Assembly: GCA_031761875.1 (NCBI GenBank) | Contig: CP134492.1 | Span: 3,844,001 to 3,908,000 of the forward strand | From: Bacillaceae bacterium IKA-2 | GTDB taxonomy: Bacteria; Bacillota; Bacilli; Bacillales; Anaerobacillaceae | Length of the DNA: 64,000 bases | Reading direction: 5' to 3' | In this document: positions 54,822 through 63,933 of the stretch, one piece after another | Layout of the letters: each line of letters opens with the position of its first letter | Position numbering within the stretch: position 1 is the stretch's first letter | Made by a program: the position numbers and the translations under genes | Notes under the pieces: model-generated | Seen by the model: only the letters and a program-made list of their open reading frames with translations | Database searches by the model: none | What the model was told of the DNA's origin: nothing

Positions 54822-57284
54822 TTAAATCGCTTTAAATTTTCTTAATCGTAACGTATTTAGGACAACGGATACTGAGCTAAAGGCCATCGCCGCTCCAGCT
54901 AACATCGGATTTAATAAAATTCCGAAAAGTGGGTAGAACATTCCTGCTGCAACCGGAATCAAAATTATATTATAACCAAATGCCCAGCCGAGATTTTGCC
55001 ATATCATTCTCATTGTTGCTTTTGATAATCTAAGTGCCGTAACAACACTCATGAGATCTCCGCGCATTAAAGTGACATTTGCTGTTTCCATGGCAATATC
55101 TGTACCTGTCCCAATTGCAATGCCTACATCAGCTTGTGCTAATGCTGGCGCATCATTAATTCCATCGCCAACCATCGCAACCATTTTGCCTTCATCTTGA
55201 AGAAGTTTCACTTCTTTTGCTTTGTCTTCTGGCAACACTTCAGCAATAAAACGGTCAACTCCTGTTTCCTTTGCAATTGCTTGCGCAGTTTTAAAGTGGT
55301 CACCTGTAATCATAATGACTTCTAAGCCCATCTTTTTCATTTCCTTAATCGCTTTTACAGAGTCTTTTTTGATCGTATCTGCAACTGCAACGACTCCGAC
55401 ACAAATTCCATCAATAGCTACATACATTGGCGTTTTCCCTTGACCTGCCAACTTTTCAGCAAATTCTATCGCTACCTCATAGTTAATATTTTTCTCTTTC
55501 ATTAGCTTTAAGTTACCAACATGTACTTTTTTTCCCTCAACTGTAGCTTCAATGCCATGACCTATTATTGCTTCAAACTCTTCTGGTTCAATTAGTGGCA
55601 GATTTTTTTCTTTTGCCCCTTGGACAATTGCCTCACCTAAGGGGTGCTCTGAAGCAGTTTCAACTGAAGCTGTAATCGTCAATAAATCATCCTCTGAAAA
55701 AGTTGATAATACGATGATATCGGTTACCTTTGGTTTTCCTTCGGTAATTGTTCCTGTTTTATCTAAGATAACCGTTGTTGTTTTATGAGCCTTTTCTAGA
55801 CTTTCTGCATCTTTAATTAAAACTCCATTTTCTGCACCTTTTTCAGTTCCTACCATAATTGCAGTTGGTGTTGCTAGTCCGAGCGCGCATGGACAAGCAA
55901 TTATTAACACGGCAATAAATGTGGTTAGTGAAAAGATCAATGCTGGCTCTGGTCCAATAATATACCAGACAACAGCTGAAGTTGTTGCCATTACTAAAAC
56001 AGCTGGAACAAAGTAAGCTGAGATAACATCAACGATCCTTTGAATTGGCGCCTTTGAACCTTGAGCCTCATTTACCATTCTAATTATTTGTGCAAGCGCC
56101 GTATCTTTGCCAACCTTTGTGGCCCGAAAAGTAAATGAACCAGATTTATTAATCGTTGCTCCGATAACTTCATCTCCGCTAGCTTTTGTTACTGGAAGAG
56201 ATTCACCAGTAAGCATCGATTCGTCCACTGAAGACTTTCCTTTGATAACAACGCCATCAACAGGAATCCGCTCACCTGGTTTGACAATAATTTCATCACC
56301 AGTAAGGACCTCTGCAATTGGTAACTCTAGTTCTTTGCCAGCTCTAATTACTTTTGCCGTTTTCGCTTGTAAACCCATCAATTTTTTTATTGCTGTTGAT
56401 GTTTTCCCTTTTGCCTTCGCCTCAAAATAACGCCCCAATAAGATTAACGTTGTGATGACGGTTGTGACATCATAGTATAATTGGTACGGAAAACCCATTG
56501 TCGTCAATGTCTCTGGAAATAAGGTCATCGCACCACTGTAAAGCCAAGCCGATGTTGTACCCATTGCGACAAGAACATTCATATCTGCAGATTTATTTTT
56601 TAATATTTTGTAACTATTTCGATAGAATCTCCAACCTGGAACAAGTTGAACGTACGTTGTTAATAGTAACAACAAATAAGGTTCAGATAAGGAACCTGGA
56701 ACCCAAGCACCCCAGCCTGACATCATATGGGGGATACTACCTATGACAACAATACTAGTTACAATTGCACTGATCGTAAAATCTTTCTTTAGCTTTTGAG
56801 ATGCCTTTTCTTGCTCATCTTCATCCGTTTCTCCGTCTACTTCATCTAATAAAGCAGCTTCATAACCTAGCTTTGTTACCGCATCAATAACTGCTTGACT
56901 ATTAAAATCATCATTTATTACTTGAACTTGCGCCTGATTAGAAGCCAAGTTTACAGTAACGCTTTCTACCCCTTCAACTTTGGCAATCATTTTCTCTACC
57001 CGATTAACACATGATGAGCAGGTCATCCCTTTTACAGAATAAAGGAATTTTTTCTTAGGATTATCGCCCTTTAACTTTGCCTCAAAGCCTAATTTATTAA
57101 TTGCCTCTACTATTTGCTCATCCAATACATCGTTTGCTTGATATTTTACCTGTGCCTGATTTGTCGCTAAATTTACACTTACCGACTGGATGCCATTTAC
57201 TTTTTTAACTGCTTTTTCAACACGGTTTACACACGATGCACAGGTCATCCCTTTTACAGTAAATTCTTTCGTTTCGATGTCCAT
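54822..57284 (-). CDS. copA: Copper-translocating P1B-type ATPase CopA
   Basis: An 820-residue protein, full length. It has two HMA domains with GMTCASC (Cys15, Cys18) and GMTCSSC (Cys89, Cys92), eight membrane helices, CPC at 464-466, phosphorylated Asp508 in DKTGT and the hinge [11 protein letters not shown]. It exports Cu(I), or Ag(I), from the cytosol. GGAGGGATCATT precedes the ATG. The usual small chaperone copZ is not adjacent. A promoter with an operator-like palindrome is upstream. Confidence 0.95.
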   Translation of the reverse strand: MDIETKEFTVKGMTCASCVNRVEKAVKKVNGIQSVSVNLATNQAQVKYQANDVLDEQIVEAINKLGFEAKLKGDNPKKKFLYSVKGMTCSSCVNRVEKMIAKVEGVESVTVNLASNQAQVQVINDDFNSQAVIDAVTKLGYEAALLDEVDGETDEDEQEKASQKLKKDFTISAIVTSIVVIGSIPHMMSGWGAWVPGSLSEPYLLLLLTTYVQLVPGWRFYRNSYKILKNKSADMNVLVAMGTTSAWLYSGAMTLFPETLTTMGFPYQLYYDVTTVITTLILLGRYFEAKAKGKTSTAIKKLMGLQAKTAKVIRAGKELELPIAEVLTGDEIIVKPGERIPVDGVVIKGKSSVDESMLTGESLPVTKASGDEVIGATINKSGSFTFRATKVGKDTALAQIIRMVNEAQGSKAPIQRIVDVISAYFVPAVLVMATTSAVVWYIIGPEPALIFSLTTFIAVLIIACPCALGLATPTAIMVGTEKGAENGVLIKDAESLEKAHKTTTVILDKTGTITEGKPKVTDIIVLSTFSEDDLLTITASVETASEHPLGEAIVQGAKEKNLPLIEPEEFEAIIGHGIEATVEGKKVHVGNLKLMKEKNINYEVAIEFAEKLAGQGKTPMYVAIDGICVGVVAVADTIKKDSVKAIKEMKKMGLEVIMITGDHFKTAQAIAKETGVDRFIAEVLPEDKAKEVKLLQDEGKMVAMVGDGINDAPALAQADVGIAIGTGTDIAMETANVTLMRGDLMSVVTALRLSKATMRMIWQNLGWAFGYNIILIPVAAGMFYPLFGILLNPMLAGAAMAFSSVSVVLNTLRLRKFKAI

Positions 57285-57371
57285 AATGATCCCTCCTGCT
57301 ATATAGATGGGGTATTGCTATAATTGAATATTTAATCCTTATAAATGAGGTTTTATTTACAGGCAATTAAG

Positions 57372-57416
57372 ATACCACTCATGGGTATTAGATGTATTAT
57401 AAAATATATTTGTCAA
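57372..57416 (-). promoter_or_regulatory. copA promoter with operator-like palindrome
   Basis: On the minus strand TTGACA (57411-57416), an 18-base spacer and TCTAAT (57387-57392). The near-palindrome ATACCACTCATGGGTAT (57372-57388) starts at the -10. The ATACC ... GGTAT arms resemble CsoR-type copper operators. Neither csoR nor cueR is in the window. Confidence 0.6.
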
Positions 57417-57512
57417 GAATTTATGAAGTTTTTGTACCTGAATAAAATTCATTCACCTTTAAATTAAAAAGAGTAAACTAAGAAACCCTTCAGAAAAAAA
57501 ACTTTAAAACCC

Positions 57513-57534
57513 AAAAACGGCCTATGTAGGCCGT
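57513..57534 (-). terminator. Terminator of the 57683 gene
   Basis: A perfect 7-bp GC stem ACGGCCT / AGGCCGT followed by T4 on the minus strand. It separates the 57683 gene from the copA promoter; no gene lies in 57417-57682. Confidence 0.75.
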
Positions 57535-57682
57535 CCACGGTAATGTTTTATTCTTCTCCTAATCTACATCGATCAATTCACAACCATTTACTATATATAC
57601 TACACACCATAATCTCTGATTTCACCGTTTAATGTCAGCTTAGTGCGATGACTAAATCGTCATTTTTTATGAACAACCTCTG

Positions 57683-58189
57683 TTAGAATATCTTCACTGC
57701 ATTTTTAATAAAACGATCTCTCGTATCTTCAAATGTTTCTACAAAAATAAAACGGTTATTACTGACAAAATAGTAAGTATCCCGCTCCACTCCAAGAGCA
57801 TATTGGACTACTTTATCATTAATCAACTTTTCACTATTATTGGAATAAGCGTTGTTTACTGCCATTATTTGTTTCATTTCTTCGAATAATTTTGTTGGCT
57901 TTCCTTCTTGATTAGATTCCGAAATCCAGACAAGCGCAAATGAACCACCACGGGTCTGATACTCAATAGCATAAGCAACATCAAGCTCAACTTCTCTACC
58001 ATGAAGTTGATTCACTATTCGGTTCGCTTCTTCACCTTCAATTTTATTTATCAAAGTAAATGCTCCGATATCATCTGGAATATGACCACCGGCGTGTGAT
58101 AAAGCATCGTCTTCCATTGAAAAAGAAGATATAAAGACGACCATTACAATAAAAATAATAATACTACTAGCAATCACTATTTTTTTCAT
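57683..58189 (-). CDS. Membrane-anchored hypothetical protein
   Basis: A 168-residue protein with an N-terminal membrane anchor (IVIASSIIIFIVMVVFISSF), then an extracytoplasmic domain starting SHAGGHIPDDIGAFTLINKIEGEEA. The C-terminal half is alpha/beta (YYFVSNNRFIFVETFEDT). No family is recognised. The ATG at 58187-58189 is preceded by GAGGG; an earlier ATG at 58201 would include that site. Its place among metal and lipoprotein genes suggests an envelope role. Confidence 0.6.
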   Translation of the reverse strand: MKKIVIASSIIIFIVMVVFISSFSMEDDALSHAGGHIPDDIGAFTLINKIEGEEANRIVNQLHGREVELDVAYAIEYQTRGGSFALVWISESNQEGKPTKLFEEMKQIMAVNNAYSNNSEKLINDKVVQYALGVERDTYYFVSNNRFIFVETFEDTRDRFIKNAVKIF

Positions 58190-58387
58190 ACTATCCCTCA
58201 TTTCTAGAATTTTGAGCTTTCAAATAATAGCAGTGCAAGAACCTTGAGGCGAAAAATTTCTAAACAACTATCGAAACCTCTATCATTTAATAATGCACGA
58301 AATTTATGAAGATTTAAACAAGAAAATATGAATAAATTAAGGTTTTTTATTTTTAAAGTAAAGGAGTAAATTCCATAATACCAATCT

Positions 58388-58430
58388 AAAAACTTCTACA
58401 ATAACAGCTAGTGTTATTGTAGAAGTTTTT
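58388..58430. terminator. Strong bidirectional terminator
   Basis: A perfect 15-bp stem (ACTTCTACAATAACA, 58392-58406) with flanking A and T runs on both sides. It ends the CWB2-like lipoprotein transcript (minus strand). Confidence 0.85.
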
Positions 58431-58480
58431 ATTTTTAATATAATTCATTAATAATCAGTCTATTTATTTACAGATCTAGT

Positions 58481-59713
58481 TTAATGCGTACCATGACCAC
58501 CAGCGCCATCACTATCCGCTGGTACTATTTCAAGCATTTCATCAATAAAACCTTGTGTTTTAAATGAAACCAGCTGCTCACTCCCAATTAAATAGACATG
58601 ATTGTAAGGGCCTTCTGTCGGATCGTTTTCAAACATTGGTTTAAGTATCGCTAAATATTCGTGCATTTCCTCAGTAAACTCTCCACCTTCTAACCAAACC
58701 ATTGGTGCATGTTTCCCTAAATGTGCAAATGGAGCAGAAGCTATTGCTAATTCTGTGTTAGAAGTTGGAACCATGACAATCCCATGACCAGGACTTGTAA
58801 TACCCCAACCAAAATTCGTTACTGGATCTTTAAACATTGCAAATTCTATTGAAACTTGAGCCGGTGACTCACCACTAATTCGTGTTACCTCTCCGTAATC
58901 ACTTAATTGATTAAGTACTTCATTCGAAATAATACTTTCAGGACCAACAACGTAAATAGAAGCATTTCCACTTCTTTTTTCTAAAGATATAATTGTCTCC
59001 GCAGGTATTTCATTTTCAGAGACATATAACAGCGACTCATTCATATGAGTAATCCAACTTCCAGCTATCGTTGTGTAAGCTTTTGCAGTTTCATCAAGTG
59101 ATCCAATGATAATACTTTCTGTTACATCGTTAATCAATTTCGCATAAAACTCATCAATCTCACTAGCAAATGCTGCTGGATCTTCTTCTTCAATTTGAAA
59201 AATTTCATAATCGCTTAATTTCTCTAGTTCACCTTCATTTAATTGGCCTAACACCATAATTTGGGTTCCTTCAACATTTCCCTTAGGATTAAGTCGCTCA
59301 ACTTCATTTAAAATAGAATCTGGGATACTCCCTTCGTTTGTAAATAATAACGGCCCATCATTGGGATGATGAACTAAAGTTAAACTTGCTAAAGACAGCT
59401 GCCACTTATCTAAAGGCGCTAAAATAATTGTCCCTGGACGGTTTGCCTCATGAGTTGCTGGCCAAATTGTTTGAGCTGTTAAAATCGATACTTCGTATGG
59501 ATCAGCACTATTTAATCTTGTTACATTTTTCGTATTCAAATGTAGCAAACCACCATCTAACGCTTGTTCTTGTTCGTTTTCTTGACCTGTTTCTGTATTA
59601 ACCTCAGGATCAGTTGCCTCTGGTTCATTGACACCCTCATTTGAACAAGCAGCTAAAACACCTAGGGTTAAGACTAATATAACTAAAACTATAATTTTTC
59701 TCATTTTAAACAA
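58481..59713 (-). CDS. Lipoprotein with cell-wall-binding-repeat (CWB2)-like fold
   Basis: A 410-residue protein: lipobox VLAACS (Cys23), an acidic linker to about residue 50, then repeated domains with NVTRLNSADPYEVSILTAQTIWP and IILAPLDKWQLSLAS-type blocks resembling CWB2 repeats. The C-terminus is Gly/His (GAGGHGTH). It starts with TTG at 59711-59713, 7 bases after GGAGG. The likely role is in the cell envelope; the His-rich end could bind metal. Confidence 0.7.
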   Translation of the reverse strand: MFKMRKIIVLVILVLTLGVLAACSNEGVNEPEATDPEVNTETGQENEQEQALDGGLLHLNTKNVTRLNSADPYEVSILTAQTIWPATHEANRPGTIILAPLDKWQLSLASLTLVHHPNDGPLLFTNEGSIPDSILNEVERLNPKGNVEGTQIMVLGQLNEGELEKLSDYEIFQIEEEDPAAFASEIDEFYAKLINDVTESIIIGSLDETAKAYTTIAGSWITHMNESLLYVSENEIPAETIISLEKRSGNASIYVVGPESIISNEVLNQLSDYGEVTRISGESPAQVSIEFAMFKDPVTNFGWGITSPGHGIVMVPTSNTELAIASAPFAHLGKHAPMVWLEGGEFTEEMHEYLAILKPMFENDPTEGPYNHVYLIGSEQLVSFKTQGFIDEMLEIVPADSDGAGGHGTH

Positions 59714-59870
59714 ATTATTACCTCCTTATTATTATCAATCTACAATTATTATAATTTGTACTTTTGAAGAAAGTGTGTAGAAAAGAAAAATATATATAGC
59801 GTAAACTGCTTTAACGTCATTGAAATATTCTCCAATTAATTAACGAACTCTACTAATAAGTGCCTTTTTT

Positions 59871-60992
59871 TTAATTAATCGAAATTCCATTCGGGAAAAA
59901 TCCAACGTCAATTCGAGTTGTTTCCTCTAGAGTTTCAAGATCAACAACTGAAACTGTATCTTCAAACATATTTGTGACAAATGCATAGCGGCTATCTTTT
60001 GAGATAACAATACCATGCGCACCTTGTCCAAGTTGTAGTTCCTTCACTACCTCTAAATCTTCAATACTAATAATCGAAATCGTATCCGAGGGATCCGAAT
60101 CACTTCCTTGGTTAGCAACAATTACATAACGATCATCATAACTTGCATACATTTGTACTGGTCCGACACCAACATCAATTTTCTTAATTAGCTCTTGAGT
60201 CTCAACGTCGACAACTGCTAATTGATTATCAAGATGCAAACCGACAAATGCATACTTTCCATTATGTGAGAATCCTGTTTGAACTGCTCCATTCCCTACT
60301 TCAATACGGTTTACTTCTTCTTTTGTTTTTAAGTCAACAATGCTCATGTCGGCACTATCCATATTAGCGACATAAACAAATTGTTGGTCTGGAGAAATTC
60401 GAGCACCATGAGGGTATTCACCAACAGATACTGTTGCAATTTCAGCAGTTGTTCGGTTAATAATAGAAATCGTACCATCTCCTGAATTGCTTGCTACAAC
60501 TGTTTGTCCGTCCTTGGAAATTGTTACATGTGCAGGATGGCTCCCTACATCATATTCCTCAATTTTTTCTAAAGTGTTAAGATCATAGGCGACTACTTTC
60601 TCTATTTTTTCCTCTTCATCATCCCCATGTCCGTGCCCATGATCTTCTTTATCTCCGTCCCCATCATCATCGTCACCATGGGGTGGATTGATCGTTGCCC
60701 AGACAAGTCCTGTCTCTACATTCACTTCAAGATTATGTGCTTGGCCTTCTAATTCAATGATTTCTTGTCTTTGCTCTGGAAAGTAAATAATTGAAATTGT
60801 TTGATCCTTTTCGTTGGCTACTGCAACAATATAACTTTCCTCTCCTTCTACTTCCTTATTTTCCTCTATCTCCACCGAACCGGTTTCCTCTTCTTTAACT
60901 ACTTCATTTTCCTGTTGCTCACCACATGCAGCTAAGATCAGTAATAAAGCTAAAACTGCAATTGTAGCAAACCATCTAAATGATGTTTTCAT
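59871..60992 (-). CDS. Lipoprotein with YVTN/YncE-type beta-propeller and Asp-His loop
   Basis: A protein of about 373 residues: lipobox ILAACG, acidic linker, then a seven-bladed propeller with repeats like VVASNSGDGTISIINRT, VYVANMDSADMSIVDL and AFVTNMFEDTVSVVDL. An inserted loop PPHGDDDDGDGDKEDHGHGHG is a probable metal-binding patch. The ATG at 60990-60992 follows GGGGGA; the frame is open to 61097. Similar propellers act as extracytoplasmic binding scaffolds. Confidence 0.8.
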   Translation of the reverse strand: MKTSFRWFATIAVLALLLILAACGEQQENEVVKEEETGSVEIEENKEVEGEESYIVAVANEKDQTISIIYFPEQRQEIIELEGQAHNLEVNVETGLVWATINPPHGDDDDGDGDKEDHGHGHGDDEEEKIEKVVAYDLNTLEKIEEYDVGSHPAHVTISKDGQTVVASNSGDGTISIINRTTAEIATVSVGEYPHGARISPDQQFVYVANMDSADMSIVDLKTKEEVNRIEVGNGAVQTGFSHNGKYAFVGLHLDNQLAVVDVETQELIKKIDVGVGPVQMYASYDDRYVIVANQGSDSDPSDTISIISIEDLEVVKELQLGQGAHGIVISKDSRYAFVTNMFEDTVSVVDLETLEETTRIDVGFFPNGISIN

Positions 60993-61243
60993 TATATGTG
61001 TCCCCCTGTTGAATGGTATAGCCTTATTATAAAAAGAGAGCCTCAGTATGGGGGTGATAAAGGTCACTTTCAGAAAAACAGATCGTGTAATCGTCAACTA
61101 AACGTCATCCTTTCTTCAGACTTTCTTGATATTTCTATGGAAGTAGACGATTTGAATTTAGATGTTTTAAAGAATATTCATGAAAAAATTAAACTTGTAC
61201 TTTTTATTCGATTTCTACATAACCATAATAAAAATAGGAGTTG

Positions 61244-61849
61244 ATGACATTGAGCTTAGAAATTATCCTAGTCCTTCTTTACACCTTAATTATTATTTGG
61301 ATATTCAGTTTTATAGTTTTGTTTCGCAAAAAAATCTCTTGTATGGCTGGAATGATGGTTGCTATGACTGTAGGTATGGTACTCGGATTATCTTTTGGTA
61401 CGATCATCGCCTTGGCGAATCCAGATCATTTTTTTGAAGTCACCGTCATTAGCATTTTATTTGGGGCCTTGATGGGGACAGTTGCTGGTTTTCCAATTAG
61501 TATTATGGCTGTTTTAGACGGGTTTCTTTCAGGTGCAATGGGCGGAATGATGGGAGCTATGTTAGGTTTGATGGTTTCAGGTGAAGCGATAAATAATACG
61601 ATGAATGTGATCATTGTCTTTTCAGGGGGCGCTTTGTTTATCTTATTTTTAATGATGCAAAGTGAAATCACCATTAAAGAAAAGGGCATCAAGAATTTTT
61701 TCTTTGTTAGACGTTTACCGCTATTTCTTGCCATTGTCCTCGCCTTTTATCTAACTCACCAGTTTTCATTTTCATCAAAACATGAAAATCATGATCCTTC
61801 TTCGCATTCAAACTTGGATACTTACGAAAAAACAAGCTTCATTATTTAA
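61244..61849 (+). CDS. Met/Gly-rich multi-span membrane protein
   Basis: A 201-residue protein with about five to six membrane segments, unusually rich in Met and Gly (AGMMVAMTVGMVLGL, GFLSGAMGGMMGAMLGLMVSG). The C-terminal tail carries His residues (KHENHDPSSHSN). ATG at 61244 is only 3 bases from AGGAG; an in-frame TTG at 61250 is 9 bases away and may be the true start. Metal transport or a glycine-zipper channel is possible but not shown. Confidence 0.65.
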   Translation: MTLSLEIILVLLYTLIIIWIFSFIVLFRKKISCMAGMMVAMTVGMVLGLSFGTIIALANPDHFFEVTVISILFGALMGTVAGFPISIMAVLDGFLSGAMGGMMGAMLGLMVSGEAINNTMNVIIVFSGGALFILFLMMQSEITIKEKGIKNFFFVRRLPLFLAIVLAFYLTHQFSFSSKHENHDPSSHSNLDTYEKTSFII

Positions 61850-61997
61850 CGAACTTGTGTCTTCAGTGAACACCCCATTCTCTAATTTCTCATTTAGAAT
61901 AATGAATTTCCTAGTTCTTCACAACAACTCTATACCATCTTCATAACTTCTTTACATCGGGAAGTTACACTGTAAGTAGATAAAGAAAAGGAGATGA
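61850..61997. other. Promoter region stranded upstream of the IS1341-type element
   Basis: No gene. It contains the shared 29-bp element at 61930-61958 and the ribosome-binding site AAAGGAGATGA (61988-61998) that formerly served Met-rich paralogue 2. Confidence 0.6.
61930..61958 (+). promoter_or_regulatory. Shared upstream element of the Met-rich exported genes, copy 2
   Basis: Identical over 29 bases to 51679-51707 and followed by the same kind of leader (AAAGAAAAGGAGATGA). It originally served the paralogue now at 63583 but is separated from it by about 1.6 kb of IS sequence. Confidence 0.6.
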
Positions 61998-62221
61998 ATA
62001 ACAGCGACTAAAAATTTTGACAATCATAGACAATCATAAATAAATATCACTAACCCTCACTCGCTTTAAAACAATCAGTAGCGCAGCGAATTGCTTATAA
62101 GAAAAGTCGCTTTAGGGTTTTCCTATAAGTTTCTCTTTTTAAGGGAACTTTTGTTCGTATAATTTTCCATTTTGTAGTATAATAGTGATGAAATAGTTGC
62201 TACAAAAATGGAGGTGAACGA

Positions 62222-63412
62222 ATGAAACGGGCTTTCAAGACGGAGATCAAACTAGCCGAAGCAGGGCGCATCAAACTTCATCAAACCCTGGGTGTGTGCC
62301 GATTTTTGTATAATAAATTCCTTTCCTACAATCAACAACGCTACAGAGAGTCTCTTGAAGGAAAACAGCCCTACGGATTTGTCAGTGGTATGGACTTTGA
62401 TCAGTACGTCAACAACGAACTCTCCAAGCAAGAAGGTTACGAGTGGATCAAAGATGTTGGTTCAAAAGCACGAAAAAAAGCAATTATGAATGCGGATACC
62501 GCGTTCCAACGGTTTTTTAAAGGAGAATCAGACTTCCCTCGTTTCAAGAAGAAGAAAAACCAAGATGTCAAAGCTTACTTTCCAAAGAACAACAAAGGTG
62601 ATTGGACAGTCGAGAGGCACCGCATCAAAATCCCGACATTTGGTTGGGTACGACTAAAAGAATTTGGTTACATTCCTACAACTATGAAAGTGACAAGTGG
62701 AACAGTCAGCAAAAAAGCAGGACGATACTTTGTATCTGTTTTATGTGAGTTAGAAAACGTACCACAACAACCGAAGTTAATGTCTGAAAAAGGTAAAGGC
62801 ATAGACCTAGGTATCAAAACCTTTGCGGTATGCAGCGACAACCAAGAATTTAAAAACGTAAACAAAACACCAAGAGTAAAAAAACTAACAAAAAAATTAA
62901 AGCGAGAGCAGCGTTCCCTCTCCCGTAAGTACGAATCGGTAAAAAAATCCAAAATGAAGGGTGGTGAATCTGCTACTAAAACGAGAGCAAACGTCGACAA
63001 AAATATTTGTAGAGTGCAAAGACTCCACCAAAGACTTGCCGATATCCGTTTGGAGTACGTCAAATCCGTGGTGACTAGCGTGGTAAAAACCAAACCACGT
63101 TACATTACGATTGAAGATTTGAACGTCAAAGGCATGATGAAGAATCGCCACTTATCAAAAGCGATAGCGGAACAGTGTTTCTACACGTTCAAGAAGTGGT
63201 TGATCAACAAATGCGTCCAACGAGGTATTGAATTAAGGGAAGTTAGCCTCTGGTATCCATCAAGCAAGTTGTGTTCGTGTTGCGGTCAACTCAAGAATGA
63301 CTTAACACTGAAAGATCGCACATATGAATGCAATTGTGGGAACAAGATGGATCGAGATTTAAATGCGGCTGTTAACTTAATGCATGCAAAAGAATATACA
63401 CTCCTCACTTAA
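62222..63412 (+). CDS. tnpB: TnpB, RNA-guided nuclease of the IS200/IS605 group
   Basis: A 396-residue protein, full length. The RuvC residues are present: Asp195 (GIDLGIKT), Glu298 (ITIEDLNVKG) and the Asp-Arg-Asp at 377-379 (DRDLNAAVNL), with the zinc knuckles CSCCG (351-355) and CNCG (370-373). TnpB uses an RNA from the element's right end to cut DNA matching the flank next to a short target motif, which helps the element persist. GGAGGTG precedes the ATG at 62222. Confidence 0.95.
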   Translation: MKRAFKTEIKLAEAGRIKLHQTLGVCRFLYNKFLSYNQQRYRESLEGKQPYGFVSGMDFDQYVNNELSKQEGYEWIKDVGSKARKKAIMNADTAFQRFFKGESDFPRFKKKKNQDVKAYFPKNNKGDWTVERHRIKIPTFGWVRLKEFGYIPTTMKVTSGTVSKKAGRYFVSVLCELENVPQQPKLMSEKGKGIDLGIKTFAVCSDNQEFKNVNKTPRVKKLTKKLKREQRSLSRKYESVKKSKMKGGESATKTRANVDKNICRVQRLHQRLADIRLEYVKSVVTSVVKTKPRYITIEDLNVKGMMKNRHLSKAIAEQCFYTFKKWLINKCVQRGIELREVSLWYPSSKLCSCCGQLKNDLTLKDRTYECNCGNKMDRDLNAAVNLMHAKEYTLLT

Positions 63413-63570
63413 AGAGGACGTATATATGTACGGCGGGCTATCGTCGGAATTTACGCCTGTGGAGTGTTACATCAAACGAGAGTAGTGACTTACCAACAGT
63501 AAGCGCCAAATCGGACACGTTGAAGCAGGAACACTCTAAGATGTGGACGTTTGTCTATGTTTTTAGTAGC
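63413..63570 (+). ncRNA. Candidate TnpB guide RNA (omega RNA) scaffold
   Basis: The segment from the tnpB stop to the right boundary is where omega RNAs of this group are made. It contains GC-rich pairing stretches (GGCGGGCTATCG ... ) and ends before the flank that would act as guide. That flank is the leader and start of the Met-rich gene (AGATGTTTTAGAATGAAG...). Exact ends cannot be set by eye. Confidence 0.5.
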
Positions 63571-63582
63571 AGATGTTTTAGA

Positions 63583-63873
63583 ATGAAGAAAAAATTGATA
63601 GCAGTGATTACAGCAACCGCACTAGTTTTAGGGATTGGCTCAGTAGCCATGGCGAATTCAGATAGAGATGTTTTCGAAAATGTTAATTTCAAAGAAATGC
63701 TGCCATTTATGCAAGAAATGCACCCTGACATCGATCAGGAACAATTAGAAGAGATGTACGAGCTTCATCATGGCGAAGATGGCATTATGAATGGACGTAT
63801 GGGTGGTATGATGCAAGGAATGACGAAAGGTAACTTTGAAGGAATGAAAAATATGATGAATAGTCAACGCTAA
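63583..63873 (+). CDS. Exported Met/His-rich small protein, paralogue 2 (promoter displaced by IS)
   Basis: A 96-residue protein: the same signal peptide and core as paralogue 1 (NVNFKEMLPFMQEMHPDIDQEQLEEMYELHHGEDG) and a Met-rich tail (GGMMQGMTKGN). The frame is open from 63520, but those extra residues are IS sequence. The native ribosome-binding site was left behind at 61988, so no good site precedes the ATG at 63583. It is probably silent or poorly translated unless read from tnpB transcripts. Confidence 0.75.
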   Translation: MKKKLIAVITATALVLGIGSVAMANSDRDVFENVNFKEMLPFMQEMHPDIDQEQLEEMYELHHGEDGIMNGRMGGMMQGMTKGNFEGMKNMMNSQR

Positions 63874-63896
63874 AAGGATTATAAATCTCTAAAGTT

Positions 63897-63933
63897 AAAG
63901 GTGTTATCTCAATAAAGAGATAGCACCTTTTTA
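63897..63933 (+). terminator. Terminator of Met-rich paralogue 2
   Basis: A 14-bp stem (AAAGGTGTTATCTC with GAGATAGCACCTTT, one G-T pair) followed by T-rich sequence. Confidence 0.85.

Larger units (their letters stand above)
61998..63570 (+). mobile_element. IS1341-type (IS200/IS605 group) element carrying tnpB only
   Basis: Boundaries are inferred by comparing the two Met-rich paralogues: upstream similarity stops near 61997 and resumes near 63570. The left part has a hairpin (CTTATAAGAAAA with TTTTCCTATAAG, about 62094-62129) and a tandem GACAATCATA. The right part has the GAAGCAGGAACACTCTAAG stretch typical of IS605-group right ends. No tnpA is present, so it would need a transposase in trans. 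AGATG is found at both inferred junctions. Confidence 0.8.

Noticed and set aside
62668-63093. 141-codon minus-strand frame within tnpB
   Set aside because: Shadow of tnpB, which shows all family motifs on the plus strand.
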